From the NCBI GenBank assembly GCA_025602915.1, contig JAHLJZ010000028.1:124001-188000 (forward strand): DNA of 64,000 nt, given 5' to 3'. The notes under the pieces are model-generated. The model had not been told where the DNA came from. It saw nothing but the letters and a program-made list of their open reading frames with translations, and searched no databases. Each line of letters begins with the position of its first letter. Position 1 is the first letter of the stretch. The translations under genes and the position numbers were made by a program. This DNA is from Paraphysoderma sedebokerense (taxonomy: Eukaryota > Blastocladiomycota > Physodermatomycetes > Physodermatales > Physodermataceae). Shown here one piece after another: positions 21,540-32,780 of the stretch.

Positions 21540-22733
21540 ATGAGACCCCCTCAGTACGAAGAGGTATGTACCGCACTCTCAGCGATACGGATGCTGCTTA
21601 AGACTCTTGAAATCTTCATTCTGACCCTCCATCCGCTTCCTTTTAATCTTCCCAGGTTCCAACCAATGAAGCCGACTCCGAAACTATATTCGAACTGCCT
21701 CCTGAACATCCGGCTATCAGTGAACAAGCAACTAGTACTGCCAACGGACAATATGTCTCGGTTTCAACAACTGACAACGTAGAAGAAGAAGCGGCATCGA
21801 CATCTCAACCGAATGAGGCATCAGAAGCCGATTCTTTGGCCAACTCTCAAGTTGTTTATGGATATGACGGTGTGTTTGCTACTATGAGTGCAAAACCGGA
21901 AGCAGCCAAAAAGAAATTGGATGACCCGAATTCGCCGAATGCCGATGAAAACCTTTCCGGCGAAGCCCCTCCAGTATGTAACCATACATATTGTTTTTCC
22001 AACGTCAAGTTGAATTATTGCATTACTGACAATCATATTATCTTGACGATGTAGGAATATAATGAAGTTGCCAATGACTCGGCACCCCCATACTTCGATA
22101 CAACCATTATTACAACATTAGACAGTGATGAGATTTTGGTGGAGGGCTTGCCTGTTGGCTCAGTTCTATCCTTTTTCACAACCATGCTTGGTATGTACAC
22201 TCTCATGCATTTTACAAGTACCATATTAGTACAATGACAACTGACTTGTATTTCCAGTATCCATGAGTTTCCAATTTGTTGGTTTCCTGTTAACTTATTT
22301 ATTGAGTACCACTTGGGCCGGTAGAGTAAGTATTTCATGAATACATTTTTATATACATCCCCCTATCCAATTTTATCAATTCTAAAAACTGACTCCTTGT
22401 CTCCTCGCTTCTTTTTTCTTTTTTCACAAACAGCGTGGCTCGACAGCTGGGTTCGGTGTCACACTTCTTCACTACGGCCTCTACCTTCGCACTCGCATCC
22501 AACATTTTATGGATCCCAGCACCCCTCCATTCCCGTCCTCCGATGACGATTTATCTTTCCCTCCCAATGTTACCCCGGAAGAAAGGGCTGCAGTGTTAGC
22601 TCGAACAGAATGGCTTGCGTATTTGTTGATGCTTATTGGTTGGTTTATGGTGATAAGAAGTTGCACGGATTATATTAGAGTCAGAAGGTTGCAGCATTTG
22701 ATTATGAGCCACCCTGAGGGCTTTGCTGTTTAG
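21540..22733 (+). CDS. Bsd2/Ndfip-family membrane adaptor for Nedd4/Rsp5 ubiquitin ligases
   Basis: Five exons, 21540-21563, 21656-21973, 22055-22190, 22258-22325 and 22434-22733; 846 nt in frame, 281 residues. Three PY motifs are visible: PPQY at residue 3, PPEY and PPYF in the middle; these bind the WW domains of Rsp5/Nedd4-type HECT ligases. The family signature VYGYDGVFATMSAKPE precedes them. Then come IVEGLPVGS-like LVEGLPVGSVLSFF, and the TM hairpins VSMSFQFVGFLLTYLL and GFGVTLLHYGLYL, ending with a third TM (WLAYLLMLIGWFMVIRS). Bsd2 in yeast sorts metal transporters and other membrane proteins into the multivesicular body in endosome/Golgi. The first exon codes for just the eight residues with the first PY motif. 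Confidence 0.92.
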
Positions 22734-23058
22734 ATGGTGTCAAAACTCGAGAGTTGCTCGGTTACCGCACTTGGCGTCGTTGTTTCTTGAAGTGACATTT
22801 ATTGGGTAATTAAAAAACATTGTATAACATCACTCAGTTCATTATTCCAATATTGTAGATGTAAAATCTGTGCAGTTTTATGATAGTGTTTAAACCGTGG
22901 TATAATAGATCACGATGCAACATCCTTCTTTTGAAAATTCGACATGAGAATGTCCATGACATTGCGTGGGCGAATTATACTATATGGAGGAAACCAGCCA
23001 AAATTACGTTTAATACCCATGACAAACGGCCCCCAATTTTAATTGACATAATTAATGA
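22734..23058. other. Convergent intergenic region
   Basis: 325 bp between the 3' ends of the Bsd2/Ndfip and OSBP genes; AT-rich, no gene seen. Confidence 0.35.
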
Positions 23059-24746
23059 TTATGAATCTTGAACATAAATCCAAGCACCATAATCCATTTT
23101 CGCCAGATTCCTTTCGTCATCCTTTTTCTTCTTTGAGCCACTAGCATTCAAACTGGCCTGGCTACCTTTGGCGCTACCCAAACCAAAATGATGCAGCGAT
23201 TCATCATCCTCTACAAACTTGAAATACTTTGGATTCCAAACTTCCCCATTCGCAGCACGCTCCTTTCTCATTGATCTCTGGTACTCTTCAATATCCGTTT
23301 TCTCTTTCGTAGCCGTACTATAATTTTGACTGTTCAAGGCATCTGCCACTTTTTGCCATAGTTTTCTAGATTCAATATCATTCTGTTCTGCTATAGGTTT
23401 TACAGAAGGTTCCTCTATTGGGCTGGTGTCGGCATCGAATAAAACTGTCGTTTCATTTGACTTAGTTTCGGTGATATAAGTAACATGCGGCCATCGACCA
23501 GAAATGGTATATAGTGATTTCTTTTCTTCTCCAATTTTATATATTGATCCTTTCATGTGATGATATTCTCCGGAAAACCAGGGCTTAGGGATGTACTCGA
23601 TATCGCAGTTGAATCCGGATCGTGACGTAATGCGGGAAGTTCCAGCGAGTTCGACAAACATTTGGCCAGAAAGAAGACCGCGAACGAAAAGCTCGGGATA
23701 GGATACTAGGTATTCGTCCAATCCATCAGCAAGCGTTATGTGGATGCGGCCGGTTTGTTCAACTTTAATTGAAGCGGTTTTAAACTTTGTTTTCTGGCCA
23801 CCTGTTTTGAAAAACAGTGAGCTACGGTGGGGAGAGTACATAATGTAGACAATAAAGTACTTACAGTGACCGTTCATATATATTCCCGCCTCCTTATTAT
23901 CGAAGTGGAACGCTGTAATCGGTGGATGGTGGCAAACTAAGAGCCGAAAACGACTGCGTGTCAACACCATCTACTCAAGACAACAAGAAGAATCAACAAG
24001 AACAAAAAAAAAGAGGAAAAAAAATTACCTTGCTCGACCACCATTGTAGTTTCTCCCAAATTCCTCTTACTATCCGTAGGCCATTTACCCAAAAACAGTT
24101 CTCCAAGAACAGGGTTGAATGGTTTTTTTTCGGTGCCCGTAACACATCTTGATAAATACGACCCAAAAAGGGATGACGTAAACCATCTGGCAACAGCCAC
24201 CATTCGTTCTGTTGGTGAAAACATCAAGTCGATACATAAAACAACGACGGGTAAGTGTGTAAACAAATGAGGGTCAAATTAACGACGTGTATTGAGACAC
24301 ATACCCGCAGGATCTTTGACTCTTGGAATTGCAGCGAATAACTCGGGATGGTCTACCCAATGTGCACTAAAATACGATTATCAGAAATAAATAAAAATAA
24401 TAGATAGTTTAATCAACCTCGAATCGCCTTTATCGTACAACATCAGAATGGATACGATGACTTGAGCCGTGACATACCTGTATTCAAGAAGTGATACTCC
24501 GCTCAGCAAAAACGCTGGACAAGTTAACTGAGATAAATCTCCGGTGAAGGACGCTAATGTTTTTATAAACTGCAGAAATGCCGACTTGTGCTGAGCAGGT
24601 ACTTCCGCTGCTTCCTCTCCGGTCGCAGTGTTGACGGTGTCATCCGAGTTGGCTCTGTTGGTCGAGCCATTCAAAGTGGGTTGTGAGGTTTCCTCGGAAT
24701 CAAAAAATTCTTCCTCTTTGTTGGGTGACCCTGACGAATTAGACAT
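23059..24746 (-). CDS. Oxysterol-binding protein homologue, Kes1/Osh4-like
   Basis: Lipid-transfer protein exchanging sterol and PI(4)P at membrane contacts. Five exons from 24746 to 23059, with joins restoring SLLEYSAHWVDHPELF, KDPAERMVAVARWF, VVEQVCHHPPITAF and NGHCGQKTKFKT. The ORD signatures are there: KKPFNPVLGELFLGKW (PI4P-binding Lys/Asn) and EQVCHHPP in place of the canonical EQVSHHPP, with the double His kept. An acidic/Ser-rich 50-residue N-terminal tail precedes the lid region. There is no PH or ankyrin domain, so it is a short ORP like yeast Kes1. The C-terminal part has WQKVADALN and EYQRSMRKERA, as in the family, and ends MDYGAWIYVQDS. The Ser-to-Cys change in the signature is conservative. 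Confidence 0.9.
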
Positions 24747-25046
24747 GACGGAACGTTGGTGTGTTGGTAATTTGATACCGTTGAGCTGAATTTCTTCGGT
24801 TCAGCGCTGACTGCTTTGATAAATCAAACTTATCGTCGACACGTGACAAATGAAGTGCAACAAAACGGATGATGAATTGAACATCCTCTCCTTATAGAAA
24901 TTACAGAAAAACAGAGTCATTTATTTAAAAATCAAACAAGTGGAATTTCGAAATTAAATTAATTCTATGCCCACAACAAAGCATGAAACATCACATTCAA
25001 ACTAATTACAAATCAATGCCAACTAGAATTGCTGTTTAGGAATGTT

Positions 25047-27089
25047 CTACACTTTATTTCTCAGTTTCTCTTCAATTTCATATTGTTTGGCTTCTTCCTT
25101 GCCCTTGATGGGATCGACCATGTAAAGCTGAGTAATGAGACGACAGGTTAAAATAACGATAAAATCAACGGTACATATAAAGCTCACTCACCAGGGGAAG
25201 GGGGATTGCAATCATTGCAAGAATGAAGATAAAAGAGTAACGTAAATCGTTTGTGGCATTGGAAATGATACCGACGACTAAAGGTCCGACCCAAGAAGAG
25301 CCTTTGTTGGTGATTTCGTAGAGGGAGAAAAACTCTGATTCGCAGCCACTAGGAATCTAAAACCTTGCGATTAACAAATGGTGCACTGATGTGACAATAC
25401 AAGATAACGGAGGAAATTACCAAATCGGACATCATAACTCTGGAGAAACTACTCCAACTTCCGAGACAAAATCCAAAAAAGGCACCGATGGCATAGAATT
25501 CCGGCCTCGTTCTGAACAGGGGAAACAGTAACCCAAGAGTTCCGTATAGTGGAATAAGACAGAGGAGGGTTAAAATGATAAGAAGAGTCTTTTGCGTCGA
25601 CCAGCCCATTCGTTGAGAAAACCATAGCCAGAAGAAATTCCCCAAGAAGGCACAGAATGGAATGATAATAGCAATGGCGATTAAATCTGTAGCCTGCAAT
25701 TTAAGCTGAACCTGACCGAATAACACGGCTACGGATACACTGGAATGAAAACTTAGTACGCTTTCCCAAACGCAGATTGCACTATGAGCATGTCTTACAT
25801 TGTATTGGACCCGTCAGAATACAAGAAAAAGCAGAAAATATTAAGGAATGCATTCGGAAGTCGCTTGTATTGCCTGATTGTTGTGAAGACTATAATGAAA
25901 TTGTCAGTTGCAAATTTTACACTATAAATCATTCCTCGGGCACTTACCCTTTTTCCACGATAAAAAGAGAAAGTTTTCGTTCGCTGGAAGAGGTGGTCCC
26001 GGACGGTCTTTTAAGGTTCGCCAAGTATAAGTAGAGAAAAACAGCCACCAAACCTGGAAATAATACGCAATGTCAAGCGGCATAGAAATAAAGTGACAAT
26101 CAGAAATTTACATACCCCGTTAAGACCCGCCGCGACTTGCTTACTGTAAGTAGTCTGTCCCATCAAAGAAACCACTGCAGCGGAAATTAAGAGAAGTATC
26201 ACACCGCCCAAGTATCCGATTCCGAAACCTTTCGAACTAATTTGGTTTCCAAGACGAGCAGAAACGTCAAGGTATTCTTGCATTTTGTTGTGGTCGTGAA
26301 TATCTTGATCTGATAAATCTACATCCTCCGCGGAATCTGATTTCATTGGCCGAAGCTGAATATCACTGGCAGAAGTCTCATTTGAAGAATGATGAGAAAA
26401 GATGCGACGTTTCGCATCAAGGACTTCAGGATGATTGTTGACTAAAAGTGGCAGATATGCATTGTAAAAAACATTGGCAGCCCCGAAGCAGATGTTTCCG
26501 ATAATCGCCAAAGCACCGGCGAATGCGTAATTTCCGGCCGGAACAACGAAGAAAAGCAAGGCGGACGTAGCCCCAGCCTATTCAATTTCATCCCCTTAGA
26601 ACTGATCGTTTACAGATTGAAGAAGCCTCCTGAAATTGGTACATACCACCGCAAATATCTGCAAGAATAACTTCTTGTACCGGCCATAATCTGCTAAACT
26701 TCCCATACTGATAAAAGTGATGGCCTGAAGTCCCACTGATATGGCTGTAATATATAGAGCAAAACCGACGGTTGTGGTTTTCCAAGGGCCGAAATCAACA
26801 ACACAAGAGACCTTTTCGGAGCCTTCGGCTGATCTGTCGGGGCACTTTTGATCAGTGCCGTCGATTTTGCCGACACTGTGTGTGATTTCTTCTAAAACCA
26901 GTGGTATGAAAACAGAGATGGCACAAGCCGACATCACCTCCGCTATAGAGCAGTCACAACCAGGAATTAGTATGTGAACTAGCGTATGAAGTTGAGACAG
27001 CTGCTGATATTACCTGCCCAATTGTACATATACCATCCTCGCAACTCTCTTTTCGTGGTAACGGGTTGCTGAGGAAGATCCGAATTCAT
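25047..27089 (-). CDS. ATG22: Atg22-like vacuolar amino-acid effluxer (MFS)
   Basis: The start (MNSDLPQQPVTTKRELRGWY) and the next residues MYNWA match the Atg22 N terminus; about six introns follow. Family blocks are SACAISVFIPLVLEEI, GKIDGTD, FGPWKTTTVGFALYITAISVGLQA, SLADYGRYKKLF, FYNAYLPLLVNNHPEV, SSKGFGIGYLGG and LQATDLIAIAIIIPFCAFLG. The terminal exon is MVDPIKGKEEAKQYEIEEKL, ending at a TAG at 25047-25049. There are about 11-12 TM helices with a polar cytoplasmic loop (KRRIFSHHSSNETSASD) in the middle. In yeast Atg22 exports amino acids from the vacuole after autophagy. Roughly 560 residues, a normal length. The 5' gap of 473 bp separates it from the end of the OAS-like gene on the same strand. 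Confidence 0.87.
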
Positions 27090-27562
27090 CTTTTCTGGAA
27101 GCTGCATCAGATTTCAGAGGTCAGCAATCTTTATAAGATCTAGATTGACGGTGAGGTTAAATGCACAAATTCAAGGAATATGAGAGACTCACAGAGAAGT
27201 TATCCGGATATTTCGTTTTTGGAAAAACTTTGACGTTACGGACTGATCAATGCAAGCCCGTGTATAGAGGAGCACTTGCAGGGAACTAAATTAACCAAAT
27301 TCAACGCAGGAGACCCTTTTTTTAAAATCAGCTCGGTATGCAATCTCCGATAAACCAAGGGATGAGAGTAGTTTCATTTTTTACGGCACGAGGACAAACG
27401 TTTGAAACGAGCCACGGCCCGAAGCCCCCAGCGTGGAAGAAATATGCGCATTGCATTGAGTAACAATGAAGCACAATCGCAAAGTTAACATGCCATAAGA
27501 CGGCAACATTGAGTATAACATGAGGTTTATATATAGTACGAGATTTGGCTTTGTTTATTCAA
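27090..27562. other. Intergenic region upstream of the Atg22-like gene
   Basis: 473 bp. It holds the 5' leader/promoter of the Atg22-like gene and the 3' end of the OAS-like gene. TATATATAG near 27530 lies on the OAS side. No gene seen. Confidence 0.35.
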
Positions 27563-29545
27563 CTAATATTCATGTACAGTTATAGTGACGTTATATTCCC
27601 CACTGAACTGATGCACTGATTTTAAGGGAATAATAAGGGTACATTCCCCAACCTCAGTGTGTTGGGTTCTTCCATTCTCTTTTGGAGCCTCAAAGATTTC
27701 GTTCAATCTTACTGCAAGCTCTGAATTTAACTTCCCAACAATATTACCCAGCACCAGCTGTTCTTCAACTTTGCCTGTTGTAGGATTGGGATTATGAGTT
27801 CGAAGGCTTTCAACATGGGCAAGAATGGACAAGCGATTTAGGAGTAAATTCCCAATTCGATATTTTATCATCTGATGAATTGCATATGTAGAACCCTTAT
27901 ACACGACCTTCGAAAGCTTTGATCCAGGCATTCGGGGGTCGTTATGATCAATACGAAAGCTCGACACACAAATTGTCGGTCGGAAAATATGAGGTTGGAA
28001 AATATCAAGAAGAACTTGTGCCGATACCTTAATGAATGGAAATCAGGGAAACGTATAATATAAGTGAAAGAAGAACTTCCAGTCAAATAAAAAATAGACA
28101 CTACAAGTTTACTCGACAACTTTTCCAGTCCTTCCTGATTCGTGCTCCATCGCATTCTGTCAAGATAATCATTAACAACTACCAATGTTTGTTTAGCTGC
28201 CTTCTGGAGCTCTACCCATGGCACGCGATCTTGACGTCCGACGTTGTTGAGAGGATTAGCGGGGTCCAACACTAAGGGCCTTTGACAACGAATGGAGGAT
28301 GGTACTGCCGTTTCAGCGTAGAATTTAGTCCACACAATATTTATATTTGGATAATCGGAGATTAATGTGAGAAAATGATAGAAAGCAGCAAGAAACGAAA
28401 AGTCTTTATCATTTTGGCCGTGAACAGCTCGTTCCTGGTTTAAGACTGTCGTAAAAATCGACATAGACAGAAGGAGAGGGGTGATGCTTAATTACCATTT
28501 CTGATGCTTTCACAGCCAGTAACTCAAACAGATAACTCTTTGAATCGAACTTAGAAATAACCATAATCATGGATGCCCATAATTTGGCCATACGAACGAA
28601 AATGTTGGTGTTCCCGTGTTGCTGTTCAATGAATGCGACGCTAGTCTCTGAAAAGCAGGTGGAATAATAACTAACGATATCGTCCGATCGACAATCTTCT
28701 GGAATCTTTGCAAGGTATTCAATGGCTAATTCTAGCTGACGTCTTACGATTCATATGAAATATACCGAGTCAAGATTCCGACAAGATAAATCGGAGACTA
28801 GCAAACACACCTACTTTTGGTCGAAACTATGAGCAAAAAGCAAGTCGACTTCTACACCCATTAATGTAAATTGGAGAGATCGTTTCCCTATCACTAAGTC
28901 TTTGCACTCCAAGTCTTTTTGTAAGCCAGTTTTCAATATGTCGGCAACACTCTCGTAAATGTCATGTTGGAACGGAGGCCGTCTATCATTCAGAAAAGCT
29001 ATGATGTCTACATCGGAAGAAGAACCCAAGCTAGTATTTTTCCCACTTGAACCACTCAAAATCAACCGATCAATCGAAACCCGTCCCTTTCCATGTTCAC
29101 GAAGACATTTCGAAATATGTCCGAGAATTTTATGCGAAGAGTTCTCTGATTTATTTGGAATGAACAATTTAACGAGGGATAACAGGTGAAAGTTGAGAGA
29201 ACTGAATATATAATTCGTTTCGTCCGGGCATTTCAAGTGGGGAAAGCGATCAAGAAGAAAGCAGGATTTCAAGAGGGCATCAGCAATGTCGTGCTTTTTC
29301 CCCTTCGAATTCGAGTAGTACGGGCCAACCAGATTTTGGATGGTTCCACCGTCTAAGTTTTGAATTATTACTGAGTATTGTATAATTTTATTGTAATTTC
29401 CTAATTCGTTTAGGTGCTTCTCGGTCCAGATGGGAGTCAAGCGAAATTGAGAGAGATCTTTTTGAAAACGATTCCACGGGCCTTCTTCCGTAATAGCGAC
29501 GGATTGATGAAACTGGTCCGACAGAAGTGATGTGTTGTCGGCCAT
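27563..29545 (-). CDS. 2'-5'-oligoadenylate synthetase (OAS)-like nucleotidyltransferase
   Basis: Four exons, 29545-28815, 28742-28496, 28434-28105 and 28027-27563; 1773 nt in frame, 590 residues. The catalytic core has the NTase motif LSGSSGKNTSLGSSSDVDII (residues 164-182), with Asp178 and Asp180, and the third Asp234 in GVEVDLLFA. This is closer to animal OAS (GGSSGKGT...SDADLV; VEFDVLPA) than to poly(A) polymerases or CCA enzymes. Exon 2 matches the OAS helix FIEQQ..FVRMAKLWA..KSYLFELLAV, and exon 3 has INIVWTKFYA and RPLVLDPANPLNN (residues 378-390), the OAS1_C signature. Vertebrate OAS makes 2'-5' oligoadenylate when bound to dsRNA; the product and trigger here are unknown. Two extra parts, an N-terminal 150 residues and a C-terminal 150 residues, match nothing I know. 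Splicing style matches the neighbours, so contamination is unlikely. Confidence 0.86.
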
Positions 29546-29802
29546 GGGATGAAATTTGACTATATTGAATGGAGGTCCTGTAACAGATGAAGAGAGGGCA
29601 GGGATCCATGAAATTATGATGATGAGAATGCTGAGAAGACTTTAGAGATCCTATTGTTCTTTCAGGACAAGAGTTGGACAAGAACTGGACATCCGCGGTT
29701 AACTGTGGCACGAGGGAGAGCCTGTTCGCGCACATAAAACTACGAGTTGTTGAATTATGCTTGCACGTTAATATACACAGTCACTCTATAATATATGATT
29801 AA

Positions 29803-32053
29803 TCAAGCCTCGCCCTGCAACATCTGATTAATCTCTTCCACTTCTTTTTGCATCAACTGAATCCTTGCCAATGCCTTTTTAGCCAGCTCCAACTTTCCAA
29901 ATTTTTTGCATGTCAGCGCATGTTTCTTTGTCTGGGTAATTGCATTTTGTAGAGTTTTTGAGTACGCTGTATTTTCAAAGACACAATCTCACATGTCAGT
30001 ATCCGTCCATTAATCGAAAGACATGGAACCAGGAAATGGGGACCCTACCGTCCATCGTTAATGTCCCCATTTGCACCTGCAAGACCAAAAGATTTAGCTT
30101 CAATTCTAAGGCTTGTTTTTTATCCATTAAATCTTCTGGAGGAGGTTTTTTCTGAGATTGAAATTTAGTTATCTGGGATGTAATGGCGGCAATCTCATTT
30201 TCCAAAACGAGATTCGACACAATTGTATCCGTGCTGGCGAGAACAAAGACAGGTTAGCTATTGAGTGATGGGTACTTAGATGAGAAAGTTACCTTTCAAT
30301 ATAATCCTCAGCCTCTTCCAATTCTGGGACAGATTCAGTCGGTGAAGTTTGCGAGGGCGAAACTGTATTAGGAGCATTCGTCGGTGAAGGCGAAGGAGAT
30401 GGTGTTTGTGGCGAACTAACGGGCTTCGTTGTGGACGGTTTCTCCGGGAGAACAGGTGGTTTGGTATTTTTTTCAACTCCTTTTGCAGGAGTCGCATTTG
30501 CAATTTTTGGAGACACTGGCGGCTCAATTGAACTCGTTGGCGACGTCTCTGCCAGAACTAACCATCTTTCAGACATATTCTGAATATCGGGTTTCAGAAT
30601 TGGCTGGCGCAAACGAATTTGTATTTCCAACTTAGCACCGTTCGATCGTCGATTTGAGTCTGTCAACTGACATACACAGTTAACGGGCGGAAGTGATGGG
30701 GTAAAACAACGGACACTTACTTCGACGACTTCGTGAATCTCAGACTTATTCAATAATGGATCCAATTTTAATATCGCCCTCCCAAGCGTTACGTTCTTTG
30801 CAAGAATGCCGAACCCTAGAATGCCGGCACTCTTATGGAATACTTCAAATGTTGCTTTTTTCCGCTCTAAATGGCGCTGTAAAGTCCTATTCCGCTCTAT
30901 TTTAACCGTTTCTTTATAGCCGTATTCTAATCAAGAAATAATATTTAGTAATTAATAAAATAATTACACCTACAGCAGGCAGTACCTGGATTGATGGATT
31001 TTTTAACAATTTGGGTCTCCCCTTTCCCTGTGTCTCCGTCAAATCCCAAGTCCCATACCACAAAACTGTCGATATCTGCCGCTTGCACTTCTTTTGAACT
31101 TAGACCGTATGCTTTGGTAATATGAACGTGCATTTCCGTCATTGGAATATCGAGATACACGTTTTCAATTTGAAATGAGAAAGTTTGGAAATGGAATTGG
31201 GGCAGTGGTATTTCTTCAATAGATTTGCCTAAGCGAAGTTGAGCATCCTTATAGGAACGGAGAGTAGCGAGGTCGGAAGTGAACGTCTTTTTATGTTTAT
31301 GATACTCTACTGCTTCTTTCTTGAGACCTTTAGAAAGGTAATGTGCGGATATGCTTGTACAACTTTTGATTTGTGATTCTAGTTGGGTTTCTAAATCTGC
31401 CACTGTAGAGAATTGATTCTACATTCATAAAGAGGAAATTTAAAGTCACTTCAACAGACTATAAATAGACAAATAAAAGTAATGCTTACTGTCGGTTCAG
31501 ACAAATTTGTCTTTATTTCTACTGAAGTACTGACATTTGCTTTCTGTTTGACGGCCGGAGATGCTTTCCCTTTCGCCACTGTTGCCGAAGCTACGGGAGT
31601 TGCATTCGTTTGCTTCGATGCGGCAGGATTGTACTCTGTGGCTAAGGCAGGAGGGGGAGGAGGAAGTTTTATATCCGCTTTGGCTTCTTCCAATGACGAT
31701 ACCCCCTCTTTTACGAAATCTAATTTCGAAAGGGCTTGCTGTAATTCTTTGACAACTTTTAACATCTCTTTTGCCTCGTTGAGATTATTTTGTCGCTTGT
31801 AAAATACAGCAGCTTGACGATACTGCTGCAATCGTCCAGAAACTGTCTGATAGTACTGTTCGAATTCTGGAGACGTCTGTAAAGGCTCATTCTTTTTGGT
31901 TGAAGTTTGGGTTGGAGGTGACGAGGACTCTGTTGCATCGGGAACGGCGACAGTAGCATTTGGTTGCTGGGCTTTCGGAGCTGTACTACGCTGTAACGCA
32001 GCGAGTTCTTTTAACAGCGCAGGGTCATTTAAATCTTCGTCCGGGAAGTCCAT
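29803..32053 (-). CDS. CC2D1/Lgd-like protein with DM14 and C2 domains
   Basis: The start MDFPDEDLNDPALLKELAAL is at 32053. Several exons follow. DM14 repeats: SGRLQQYRQAAVFYKRQNNL with LKVVKELQQAL, and QIKSCTSISAHYLSKGLKKE with AVEYHKHKKTF. Between them lies a Pro/Ala/Ser-rich linker. A C2 domain follows (MTEMHVHITKAYGL, SFVVWDLGF, LGRAILKLDPLLNKSEIHE, LEIQIRLRQPI), and a C-terminal coiled coil ends with KALARIQLMQKEVEEINQML. The TGA is at 29803-29805. CC2D1A/B and Drosophila Lgd bind ESCRT-III Shrub/CHMP4 through DM14 and control endosomal sorting. A role in endosome-to-vacuole traffic is inferred here. About 640 residues, shorter than the animal proteins (which have four DM14 repeats). It is on the same strand as the OAS-like gene with 257 bp between them; these are separate transcripts. 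Confidence 0.85.
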
Positions 32054-32780
32054 ATCGTTGAAGTAAGCTAAATTGAAATCTGTGCGAATTCGTACACGCG
32101 AAACTCACTCCTACGCCGTTCTTGCGTGTGCTTTGCAGAGAAGTCGGCACAATAATAATTACCGACAAGGAACATGGGATGGCAGATCGTGCCAGGACCA
32201 CCTCCAACATTCTGTTCCATTCAGTATGTAAATAAGAATGCTAGGATCCACTTTGGTAACTATGTTTTAAAATGACAAGGATGTATCATCGAGCTTCTCC
32301 AATAGATAATATAATCGAGAAAGACAAGCTCGATACAAGCTTAATAACAATCGTAAGCAATAATTCGCAGATTTTCATTGTTTTTTGAAAAGCTTTTGAA
32401 GCGCCAAATTTATAGTCAGTATAGTCGACTCCGACAGATTGTAGCGCTGATGGAAAGCCTCCCGGTTCGCTCACTTCATTTGCCTCTATCCTCCCTAAAA
32501 AGAAAAATTTGGACTACTGTAGTGCTAAAGACGGCATGCCCGTTGAAATTCGCATTGAATGAGGAGACCGAGAGAATGGAGGGGGCGTTGAACAATAGTC
32601 AGTGACGTCACGAACTTAAAGGATTGATACAATAAGCTATCAGGCCTCGAATGAAATTATATTGAAAAACAGTCAAATTGCGCCTCGATCAGGATATATA
32701 AAGCGGTCAGAGACTTTGCTATCTCACTCACAGATTCAAGTTCTGTTTCATCAAAATCAATTACGCAATCACAATTCAAA
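32054..32780. other. Divergent intergenic region
   Basis: 727 bp between CC2D1 (minus) and the repeat-protein gene (plus). Short ORFs here (for example 32378-32605) lack homology. A TATA box for the plus-strand gene is listed separately. Confidence 0.4.
32695..32703 (+). promoter_or_regulatory. TATA box of the repeat-protein gene
   Basis: TATATAAAG, 78 bp before the ATG at 32781, in the same form as before two AA9 genes. A strong TATA box suggests regulated rather than constitutive expression. Confidence 0.5.

Noticed and set aside
25777-26034. Plus-strand ORF of 85 codons
   Set aside because: Antisense to Atg22 exons whose minus-strand reading matches the family.
27563-32053. OAS-like plus CC2D1 as an immune operon
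   Set aside because: Separate genes with their own ends and 257 bp between them; eukaryotic neighbours, so adjacency alone is weak evidence.
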